A stretch of 64,000 nt of DNA from contig NZ_JACIJE010000003.1 of NCBI RefSeq assembly GCF_014199195.1, positions 186,001 through 250,000 of the forward strand, given 5' to 3'. Numbering within the stretch: position 1 is the first letter of the stretch; every line of letters begins with the position of its first letter. The notes beneath the pieces were generated by a model. The model worked only from the letters and a program-made list of their open reading frames with translations, did no database searches and was not told where the DNA came from. Both the position numbers and the translations under genes were made by a program. Shown one piece after another: positions 57,226-64,000 of the stretch. This DNA comes from Neoroseomonas alkaliterrae (GTDB taxonomy: Bacteria; Pseudomonadota; Alphaproteobacteria; Acetobacterales; Acetobacteraceae).

Positions 57226-57248
57226 GTTCCGGCTTCCTTCCGCACGGC

Positions 57249-57269
57249 GCCCGCCCGTGACGGGCGGGC
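57249..57269 (+). terminator. Hairpin after the beta-barrel gene
   Basis: A perfect 9-bp stem GCCCGCCCG/CGGGCGGGC with a TGA loop, 24 bases after the stop. It separates the barrel gene from the glycosyltransferase unit. No other feature is seen in 57270-57423. Confidence 0.6.
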
Positions 57270-57423
57270 AGCCCTCTCATCCTTGCGCGGTTGCCCGAGC
57301 CCGCCCGGTGCCGGCGCCCGCGCCCATCGCGCGCGGCGGAGAGGGCAGGCGCCGCGAGGCCGAGACCGCCCGAGGCGCATCACTCGGCCCGGCCGGAGCC
57401 TCACGGCGCGGCTTGCTGCGAAC

Positions 57424-59568
57424 ATGGCATCCCGCGCGCCGAGCATGACTGCGCGGCCTGACATCTCCCTGATCCTCACCCTGCATCGCGAAGGCCCGCT
57501 GGTGCACCGGACGCTGCGCTCGCTCGCGGAGGCGGATCGCTACGCCCGCCGCTTCGGCGTGCGCACCGAACTCGTCGCCGTGCTCGACCGTGCCGATGAC
57601 GCGACCCGCGCCGCGCTGGCGGGCTTCGCGCCCGATGCCTTCGAGGCGATGCGCGTGATCGAGGTGGACAACGGCTCCCTCGGCCCGTCGCGCAACGACG
57701 GCATCGCCGCCGCCTCCGGCGAGTTCGTGGCGATCTGCGACGGGGACGACCTCGTCTCCTTCAACATGCTGGCCGACATGCTGCGCTGCGCGCGCGCCGC
57801 GCCGCCGCGCTGCCTCCATTTCCCGGAATGGCTGATGGCCTTCGGCGCGCGCGCCCATGTGGTGCGCTACCATCCGCTCGAACGCGTCACCCCGCTCGCC
57901 TTCCTGCAGCTGCATCCCTACACCTCGCGGGCCTTCGCGCGGCGCGAGGCGTTCCTCGAGACGCCCTATCGCGACCTCCGCGTGACGACGGGCTATGCCT
58001 ATGAGGATTGGGACTTCAACGCGGCCTGCGTCGCGCGCGGCCATGACATCCGCATCGCGCGCGACACGGTGCTGTTCTATCGCCAGAGGGCAGGCAGCCT
58101 GCTGCGCCAGGCCGTGACGCTCTCGGTGGATCAGATCCCGCCCAACCCGCTGCACGAACCCGCCACGATCCTCCGTCTTGGCCGCGAAGCCCATGCACGG
58201 ACCGGCGCCCTGCCCTGGGCCTTCCGCCATGCGGACCACGCCGCCCGCCCCGCGGATCTCGACCGGCCGGTGCTGCGCGCGCTGATCCGCGCGGCCAACG
58301 CCATAGACCCGGAGGTGGACATCGCGGCGCTGCGCGGCTGCGGGGCATTCCTGGGCAACGTCACCGAGCGCGCCATCGCGGCCGGACGCGCGTGGTTCGA
58401 AGCCTGCGAGGCGCTGGCCGGCGAAGCCCCCTTCGACGATGTCTTCCTGCTGCCCTTCGCCGGCACCGGCGGCGCGGAACTCTACTTCGCCAATCTTCTC
58501 GAGGCGCTGGCCGAGGCCTTCCCCCGGCGCCGGCGGCTGGTGCTGTTCGGCGAGACCCCGCCGGACGGCGGCGGGCCGGCGCCCCGGCTTCCCGCGACGG
58601 TGACGCTCGACATCGGCCGGCGGTGGCCGGACCTTCCGATGGCTGACCGATCGCTGATCGCCCTGCGCCTTGTCGAGGCGCGCGCACCGCAGGCGCGGCT
58701 CCACCTCCGCGATTCCGCCTTCGCCTGCGACTTCTTTCGGGCCTACCGCGCCGTGCTGGGCTCCCATCAGACGTGGTTCTACCGCTTCAGCGATGCGACG
58801 CTGCGCGATGATGGCGACCTCTTCGTGCAGGCAACCGGCTTCACCTTCGTGTCCGAGCACATCCCCGACCTCGCGCGCGTGGTGACCGACACCGAACGGC
58901 TTGCCGCGCGCGACCGGGAACGCATCGGGCTTTGGCCGGAGCGCTTCACCTGCCTGCCGGGCCGGCGGGCGCCGGCGACCGACGCCGCGGCCATCGCTGC
59001 GGCGAGCCGCGTCACCCGGCGCCGCGTGCTGTGGGCCTCGCGCCTCGATCCCGAGAAGCGGCCCGAACTCGTCCCGCGCATCGCCGACCGTCTCGCCGCG
59101 CGCGATCCCGCCCTGCGCATCGAGATGCACGGCCGCGCCGTGCTCGGCGCCTTCGACACGGCGCTCCTGGAAGGCAGGCCGAACCTCGCCTGGCACGGCG
59201 GCTACGCGGCGTTCGGGGAACTGGACGCGGCGGCACACGACGCCTTCATCTACACCTCCTGGTACGACGGCATGCCCAATGCGGTGATGGAGGCGATCGC
59301 CGCCGGGCTTCCCGTCATCGCGCCCGATGTCGGCGGCATCGGCGAGATCGTGGAGGACGGCGTGAGCGGCATCCTGCTGCCGCCGATCGCGGACGAGGAC
59401 GCGGCGGCGGAGGCCTATGCGGAGGCCATCCTGCGCCTGGTCGGCGACCCGGCGCTGCGCTGCCGCCTCGCCACCGAGGCGCTGCGGCGGCTGGAGCACC
59501 GCCATGCGCCCGCCGCCCACGTCGCGCATGTGGCCGCGCTGTACGGCAGGGAGGGGGATGCCGCATGA
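57424..59568 (+). CDS. Two-domain glycosyltransferase (GT2-like then GT4)
   Basis: A 714-residue enzyme. The N-terminal half (about 13-260) is GT2-like, with ISLILTLHREGPLVHRTLRS, VDNGSLGPSRNDGIAAASGE, the metal motif CDGDDLVSF and YAYEDWDFNAACVARG. The C-terminal half (about 345-700) is GT4-like, with LPFAGTGGAELYFANLLEAL, WASRLDPEKRPELVPRIAD and SWYDGMPNAVMEAIAAGLPV then IAPDVGGIGEIVEDGVSG. ATG at 57424 or 57445 is possible; neither has a strong ribosome-binding site. It overlaps the next methyltransferase gene as ATGA. Probably adds two sugars to a surface glycan. Confidence 0.87.
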   Translation: MASRAPSMTARPDISLILTLHREGPLVHRTLRSLAEADRYARRFGVRTELVAVLDRADDATRAALAGFAPDAFEAMRVIEVDNGSLGPSRNDGIAAASGEFVAICDGDDLVSFNMLADMLRCARAAPPRCLHFPEWLMAFGARAHVVRYHPLERVTPLAFLQLHPYTSRAFARREAFLETPYRDLRVTTGYAYEDWDFNAACVARGHDIRIARDTVLFYRQRAGSLLRQAVTLSVDQIPPNPLHEPATILRLGREAHARTGALPWAFRHADHAARPADLDRPVLRALIRAANAIDPEVDIAALRGCGAFLGNVTERAIAAGRAWFEACEALAGEAPFDDVFLLPFAGTGGAELYFANLLEALAEAFPRRRRLVLFGETPPDGGGPAPRLPATVTLDIGRRWPDLPMADRSLIALRLVEARAPQARLHLRDSAFACDFFRAYRAVLGSHQTWFYRFSDATLRDDGDLFVQATGFTFVSEHIPDLARVVTDTERLAARDRERIGLWPERFTCLPGRRAPATDAAAIAAASRVTRRRVLWASRLDPEKRPELVPRIADRLAARDPALRIEMHGRAVLGAFDTALLEGRPNLAWHGGYAAFGELDAAAHDAFIYTSWYDGMPNAVMEAIAAGLPVIAPDVGGIGEIVEDGVSGILLPPIADEDAAAEAYAEAILRLVGDPALRCRLATEALRRLEHRHAPAAHVAHVAALYGREGDAA

Positions 59569-60785
59569 CGGTGGAGCGGCTCCATCTGGCGCCCGGCGCC
59601 ATGGCCTACGACTCCATGCTCGCCGCCGAGCATGTCGTCCGCTACGCCTTCGCCGCCGGCTTGTGCCGCGGGCGGCGGGTGCTCGATGTCGCCTGCGGCG
59701 AGGGCTACGGCAGCGCGATGCTGGCCGCCGCCGGCGCGGCGCAGGTTGTGGGCGTGGACATCGCGGAGGAGGCGGTCGCTCTCGCGCGCGCCCGGTTCGG
59801 CCGGGAGGGCGTGGCGTTCCGCGCCGGCGACGCCGCGGACCTCCCCCGCCTGCTGGCCGATCAGGCGCCCTTCGACCTGATCGTGAGTTTCGAGACCATC
59901 GAGCACCTCACGGATCCGCGGCCTTTCCTGGAGGGGCTGCGCGCCCTGCTCGCCCCCGGCGGCGGCATCCTGATCAGCGCGCCCAACGAGGGCCAGGACG
60001 GGCGCGCATCCACCAACCCCTTCCATCGCCATGCCTATAAGCCGGAGACTTTCCGCGCGGTGACGGAAGCGGTGCTCGGCCCCGCCGACGGGTTCTGGCT
60101 CGGCATGCCCCTGCAGGGCTTCGCCATCCTGCCCGAGGGTTCGCCGCTCTGCGGCACCGACCGCGAGGGGCTGGACGCGATGCTGGACGGCGCGCCGGCC
60201 GGTGCCGCGCATCTGTTGCCCGCGCAGCGGGCGCACCGGGTGGATGCGGGCCTTGCGTCCTTCGCTGTCGCGGCCTGGGGGGTGCCGGCCGTCGCGACCG
60301 TCGCGGCGGCGCCGGTCGCGTTCGAGGCATGGGTCTCGACCTGGCGTGCCGTCGAATGGCTGCGCGCCGAGAATGCGCGCCTGCTGCGCGAACTCGCCGC
60401 CGCGCAATCCGCCGCGCCTCCCGCACCGCAGGAATGGGCCGAGCGCCTCGCCGATTGCCAGCGCGCGGCGCTGCTCGACGCGCAACGGCTGGAAACGGCG
60501 CGGGCCGCGCTTGCCGACGCGCGGGCCGCGGCGGCGCGGGCCGCCGCCGAGCGCGACGCGATCCGCCTCCGCCACCCGGATCGCGCGCCGTCGCCCGCCG
60601 ACACCAGCGCGCTGCGCGCCGCTCTGGCGGCGCGTGAGGCGGAACTCGCGACCATTCGGGCCTCCCGCGGCTGGCGTGTTCTGCGCGCTTATGCGCGGCT
60701 CTACGAGGCGCCCCTCCTCGGTCCGCCGCTGCGCACGCTGCGCGGCGCCGCCGGGCGCGTGGTCAGGGCGCTGCGCCGCCGCTGA
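59565..60785 (+). CDS. SAM-dependent methyltransferase with C-terminal coiled coil
   Basis: A 406-residue protein. Residues about 1-160 are a methyltransferase_11/23 domain: VLDVACGEGYGSAML (SAM motif I), VVGVDIAEEAVALARARFG, FDLIVSFETIEHLTDPRPFL and LLAPGGGILISAPNE. Residues about 265-370 form a long Ala/Arg/Glu-rich coiled coil starting near WLRAENARLLRELAAAQ. The tail is TIRASRGWRVLRAYARLYEA, then a basic end. Coiled-coil methyltransferases of this type act on polysaccharide chains and can set chain length, but the substrate here is unknown. Its stop abuts the next gene. Confidence 0.85.
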   Translation: MTVERLHLAPGAMAYDSMLAAEHVVRYAFAAGLCRGRRVLDVACGEGYGSAMLAAAGAAQVVGVDIAEEAVALARARFGREGVAFRAGDAADLPRLLADQAPFDLIVSFETIEHLTDPRPFLEGLRALLAPGGGILISAPNEGQDGRASTNPFHRHAYKPETFRAVTEAVLGPADGFWLGMPLQGFAILPEGSPLCGTDREGLDAMLDGAPAGAAHLLPAQRAHRVDAGLASFAVAAWGVPAVATVAAAPVAFEAWVSTWRAVEWLRAENARLLRELAAAQSAAPPAPQEWAERLADCQRAALLDAQRLETARAALADARAAAARAAAERDAIRLRHPDRAPSPADTSALRAALAAREAELATIRASRGWRVLRAYARLYEAPLLGPPLRTLRGAAGRVVRALRRR

Positions 60786-63083
60786 TCACCGGCGCCCGAG
60801 CAGCCGGCCAAGCAGGCGCAGCGGGCCGGTGGCGTCCCAGCCCGCCGAATCCAGCAGCCGCAGGAGCCGCGCAACCTCCTCCCCCGCGGGCTGAAGATCG
60901 GCCGGCGGGTCCGTCGCCGGGCGGCCGAGCAGGCGGCGCAGCCTGCCAAGGGCGCGGAACGAGGCCGATGTCGCAACCGCGCCGGCCATGGCGCGCGCCT
61001 CCGCCGCGATGCGGAGCAGTTCGGCCTCGGCCGCATCGCGCTCACGGCGCGTCCGCTCGAGCCTCTCGAGCAGCGCCGCGGTCTCCCCTCGCGCCGCGGC
61101 CGCGGCGGCCTCTGCCTGGTGTCTCGTGGCTTCCACGCTCGCCAGCCTGTCGGCCGCCGCCGCCAGCCGATGGGTGTCGGCGAAGCCCAGCTGCAGCGCG
61201 GCCCGAACCGGTTCGGGCACCAGGGCTTCGTATGCCGAGAGATTGCGCCGGTAGTCGGGCTCCACGTCCGGCCTCGCGCGGATCATGGAATCCTGGGCGA
61301 TGCGATAGCGGAACAGCACCTCGGGGACCGCGAGGATCTCATGGCCCGCGATCGCGGCACGCGCGAAGAATTCCCAGTCCTCGTGACCGAGACCGACGTG
61401 TTCGGAAAAGCCGCCGAGCGCCTCGAGCACGTCGCGACGCACGAGGGCATGCGCGTCGCCGAAGCAGTTCTCGAACAGGCCCAGGGAGAGCGCCCCGCCG
61501 AGCATCGCGAGAACGCCCCGGGACGGCCCGCCAGCATCCCCGTCCGGTTCCTCGCCCGTGAAGGTTTCGAAGAAGCTGGTGAGCACGGCCGCGCCCGAAT
61601 GGCATGCGGCGGCGAGCAGCGTCTCAAGCTGTCGGGGAAGGGCGATGTTGTCGTCGTCGTGGAACAGGACGAAGCGACCGCGCGCCGCCCGCCATCCGGC
61701 ATTGCGCGCGCCGCCGAGACCCCGGTTGGGCCCGCGGAGGATGCGCCAGCCGCGGCCGGCGAAGTCCGGTTCGAGCCGGTCGAGCGCGGCCAGGGCGTCC
61801 GGCTGGTCGGACCCGTCATCCACCAGCACGACCTCGAAGCCCTCGAGCGTCTGCCCCCGCAGGCCGTCGAGCGCCTGGGCGAGCAGGGCTGGCCGGTTGC
61901 GATGCACCAGCACCACCGAAAGGGCGGAACCAGCGGCGCGCCGCTCTGCCGCGCCGGCCGGGCCGGGAATGCCCGCGATGAGATCCCGCCAGGCGCCGGC
62001 TGCGGCGAAGGCCGCGGCCTGGCGCGGGCAGGGGACGGTTGGCTCCCGCAGCGCCGCCGCGATCGCGGCGGCGAGCGCACCCGGGTTGGGCGCCGCCAGG
62101 GCGGCCCGCCGCTCCTCGGGCACCAGCGCCCTGAGCGCGGGCAGATCCAGGCCGATGAAGGGGATGCCATGCGCGAGGCAGATCCGCGCGGCCTCGGGCA
62201 CCGGCCCGCATGCGGGCAGCACGACCACCGCGCCGGGCCTCGACAGCCGCGCCGCGAGCCCCCCGGCATCGGGCCGCGCCTCGATGCACCAGGGCAGGCC
62301 TGCCGGCATCGCCTGCGCGAGCCATGCCGACGGATCCCAGGACCAGGCATCGCGACCGCGCTCGCCGAGCAGCGTCACGCGCCAGCCGCCCAGACGCTCC
62401 GGCGCGAGGCGCTGCAGCGCCTGGACGAAGAGCGGCAGGCCGTCGGCGCGGCGAAGGTCGCCGACGAACAGGATCTCCTTGCCGGGCTCCGGCGCGACGC
62501 CGCCGGCCTCTGGCTCCGGGAAGGGTGGAGGCAGGACGGACCGGCACTCAGGCATCGTCCATCCTTCGCCCTCCATCCAATCGAAGACCGTGCCGCAGGG
62601 CGAGACCGCGGCGTCGGCCCAGGCGACCGAGCAGCGCTCGAGATGATCGAGCGCGAGATCCTCCCGGCCGGCGGGCAGCCGGCCGTCCAACGCGGCCCGC
62701 ATCGCGCGCGGGCCGAGGCAGAGCATCAAGAGGCGCGTGCCCTGGAACGCGAGGCCGAGCCGGCGGGCAAGGGCCACATGGAACGCCATGCCGCCGGATT
62801 CCGGCGCGATCACGAGGCCCGCTGGCCGCTCGCGCAGATGCCGGAGCACGGCAAGGCTGCGCAGGACTGCCTCGGATGCCTGGAACCCGGATATCGGCGG
62901 AATGGGATTGACGGGGACCGCGGGATCGGAGGGGCCCGCTGCACGATCGCTGCCGCCCGCCACGGCGATGGACACATCCCGCCCGGCATCGGCGAGAACC
63001 CTGCCGATGCGCAGAAGGGCGTGGTGCGTCACGGGATCCGCGGCGTCGCCGGGCGAGATCAGGCAGACAGTCGTCGAGAGCAT
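60786..63083 (-). CDS. Two-domain glycosyltransferase (GT4-like then GT2) with C-terminal coiled coil
   Basis: A 765-residue protein with domain order reversed relative to its neighbours. Residues about 1-370 resemble a GT4 module (LSTTVCLISPGDAADPVTHH, ILFVGDLRRADGLPLFVQAL). Residues about 385-640 are GT2 (LSVVLVHRNRPALLAQALDG, VVLVDDGSDQPDAL, FVLFHDDDNIALPRQLETLL, GHEDWEFFARAAIAG). A coiled coil (about 655-715) and ATSASFRALGRLRRLLGRP follow. The ATG at 63083 has AAGGA ahead. It ends exactly where the convergent methyltransferase ends, with no spacer. Confidence 0.85.
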   Translation of the reverse strand: MLSTTVCLISPGDAADPVTHHALLRIGRVLADAGRDVSIAVAGGSDRAAGPSDPAVPVNPIPPISGFQASEAVLRSLAVLRHLRERPAGLVIAPESGGMAFHVALARRLGLAFQGTRLLMLCLGPRAMRAALDGRLPAGREDLALDHLERCSVAWADAAVSPCGTVFDWMEGEGWTMPECRSVLPPPFPEPEAGGVAPEPGKEILFVGDLRRADGLPLFVQALQRLAPERLGGWRVTLLGERGRDAWSWDPSAWLAQAMPAGLPWCIEARPDAGGLAARLSRPGAVVVLPACGPVPEAARICLAHGIPFIGLDLPALRALVPEERRAALAAPNPGALAAAIAAALREPTVPCPRQAAAFAAAGAWRDLIAGIPGPAGAAERRAAGSALSVVLVHRNRPALLAQALDGLRGQTLEGFEVVLVDDGSDQPDALAALDRLEPDFAGRGWRILRGPNRGLGGARNAGWRAARGRFVLFHDDDNIALPRQLETLLAAACHSGAAVLTSFFETFTGEEPDGDAGGPSRGVLAMLGGALSLGLFENCFGDAHALVRRDVLEALGGFSEHVGLGHEDWEFFARAAIAGHEILAVPEVLFRYRIAQDSMIRARPDVEPDYRRNLSAYEALVPEPVRAALQLGFADTHRLAAAADRLASVEATRHQAEAAAAAARGETAALLERLERTRRERDAAEAELLRIAAEARAMAGAVATSASFRALGRLRRLLGRPATDPPADLQPAGEEVARLLRLLDSAGWDATGPLRLLGRLLGRR

Positions 63084-63479
63084 TTCAATCCTTCGTGCCG
63101 GACGCCGGAAAGGGCTGCCGGCGCGGCATCCTGGCCGTGCCGCGGACGCGGAGTCGGAGGCGTCGGCTCGATGCCCTTGTAGGGGATATGCGTGCACGCG
63201 CCTCGCATAACCGCGGCAGCGGGCGGATGCATCCGCCTCGGGGCCTGCGCCGGATCGGCGCGAGGATGGGGGCCCGACTCATCCGGCCGAACAGCGGCGG
63301 GCGAAGGGCCTCGCGCCGGTCCCGGCGCAACCGCATCTGCCCGCCCGGTGCGACGGATGGGCCATCCGCGGCGGCGGCGAATGGAGGACCGGCAGGCGAC
63401 CGGCGGCATGACCGATCCGCTGCGCGAGCCCCCCTCTGGCGGATGCCGTTGCCGCAGCGGGGACCGCGGCGCGCGGCCT
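63084..63479. other. 396-base intergenic region without a gene
   Basis: This lies between the start of the leftward glycosyltransferase gene and the end of the leftward LOG-family gene. It should contain the glycosyltransferase promoter and the LOG-family terminator. Long open frames cross it in several phases, as anywhere at this GC content, but none has a ribosome-binding site or recognisable protein pattern. The one structured element I see is the palindrome at 63222-63237. Confidence 0.5.
63222..63237. promoter_or_regulatory. Perfect 16-bp palindrome
   Basis: GGCGGATGCATCCGCC is fully self-complementary without a loop, which favours a dimeric protein site over a terminator. It lies about 140 bases upstream of the glycosyltransferase start. 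The binding protein is unknown. Confidence 0.3.
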
Positions 63480-64000
63480 TCAGCCGGCCGCCGGCGCCCG
63501 CGATGGCGGAGCGAGCCCGAGATACCGCGCCGCCACCCGCGCCGCCGCCTCCTCCGCCGTGGCGCAGCGCACCACGCCGGGCAGGTCGGGCGCCTCCTCC
63601 ATGCCGATCACGAGCCGGCCGTGGCGCAGACCGAAGGCCATCTCGCTGATCGTGCCGTAGCTCACCGGCTCCTCGCGGCCGCCGACCGAGACCAGCGCGA
63701 AGGCCGCGGTGGCGATGATGGCGTTGCGCGCCTCCCCGATGCCGGTGGCGAGCGGGATGGCGACATGCGGATTGGCCTCCCGCCAATCCTCCGAGGGCAG
63801 GATGCCGATCATCAGCCCGCCCGCCGCCGCGCAGCCGCGCGAGGCCGCCTCCATCGCCCCGCCCCGGCCGCCGCAGATCAGCGGGAAGCCAAGCAAGGCC
63901 AGCGCCCGCCCCACCGCCTCGGCATCCGCAAGCGCGCGCGGCGTCGGCTCGCGCGGGCCGATGATCGCCACCGGCAGGCGCCGTCCGCCGCCCTGCGTCA
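63480..64000 (-). CDS. LOG/SLOG-type nucleotide-binding protein (TIGR00725-like), start just outside window
   Basis: A Rossmann-like protein of about 173 residues. The open frame reaches the window edge: the last bases encode TQGGGRRLPVAIIGPREPTP, preceded by xTG, so an ATG whose first base is at 64001 is likely. An internal GTG at 63971 is less likely. Family blocks are FPLICGGRGGAMEAASRG, GGLMIGILPSEDWREANP and RNAIIATAAFALVSVGG. The GGxGGxM motif resembles LOG and SLOG nucleotide-binding proteins; cytokinin-like phosphoribohydrolase activity is possible but unproven. Confidence 0.82.
   Translation of the reverse strand, partial: TQGGGRRLPVAIIGPREPTPRALADAEAVGRALALLGFPLICGGRGGAMEAASRGCAAAGGLMIGILPSEDWREANPHVAIPLATGIGEARNAIIATAAFALVSVGGREEPVSYGTISEMAFGLRHGRLVIGMEEAPDLPGVVRCATAEEAAARVAARYLGLAPPSRAPAAG

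Overview
The window is a very GC-rich chromosomal segment with densely packed genes and many GTGA/ATGA stop-start overlaps. The gene content points to an alphaproteobacterium, most likely Acetobacteraceae (Roseomonas-like). Signs of this are the Hda-type DnaA homologue next to ppk1-ppx, a DUF2232 membrane gene between rpsR and rplI, fabD-fabG divergent from rpsF, a 51-residue aa3-oxidase subunit IV, and a TctC-type receptor. No tRNA, rRNA, CRISPR array, prophage or intact insertion sequence is visible. The first and last genes are cut by the window ends.

Layout. (1) 1-7340: the 3' end of an RNase D gene faces a six-gene leftward operon: DUF2066-like secreted protein, CDP-alcohol phosphatidyltransferase, AI-2E permease, hdaA, ppk1, ppx. 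(2) 7408-10823: purM-purN, the small cytochrome oxidase subunit, an EAL-domain protein and ndk. (3) 10945-19244: an ABC-F ATPase, a small hypothetical protein, a TctC-type binding protein, an RTX-like/Hint-domain secreted protein, holC and two tandem leucyl aminopeptidase paralogues. (4) 19354-31978: core housekeeping, namely cysQ, a Sua5-type tRNA t6A gene, an alpha/beta hydrolase, fabD-fabG, rpsF-rpsR-DUF2232-rplI, cfa, dnaB, alr and an MlaE/MlaF-type lipid transporter pair. (5) 32073-38014: a small-molecule catabolic cluster, with an AtzG-like 65-residue protein overlapping an amidase, a TauD-type dioxygenase, a dihydroorotase-like amidohydrolase, a nitroreductase and an EamA permease, then a SnoaL-fold protein on the other strand. 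(6) 38093-43764: glyQ-glyS-ppdK. (7) 43771-48918: a DeoR-type repressor divergent from a four-gene carbohydrate/glycerol-phosphate type ABC importer.

(8) 49232-63083 is the accessory part. A leftward series holds a Crp/Fnr regulator, a lipoprotein, a Gly/His-rich secreted protein, a Gly-rich secreted protein with a conserved C-terminal domain, a two-domain glycosyltransferase and a zinc-ribbon methyltransferase. A rightward series holds a predicted outer-membrane beta-barrel, a second two-domain glycosyltransferase and a methyltransferase with a coiled-coil tail, and it meets a third two-domain glycosyltransferase head-on. Together these look like a cell-surface glycan and surface-protein locus under an FNR-like regulator. 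The window ends in a LOG/SLOG-type nucleotide-binding protein whose start codon begins one base outside.

The regions most worth attention are the secreted-protein trio with two FNR-type boxes (52630-54701), the AtzG-like/amidase pair with its catabolic neighbours, and the three large glycosylation proteins that share a coiled-coil plus an S-x-W/F-R type tail. These are inferences from sequence reading; no database search was run.
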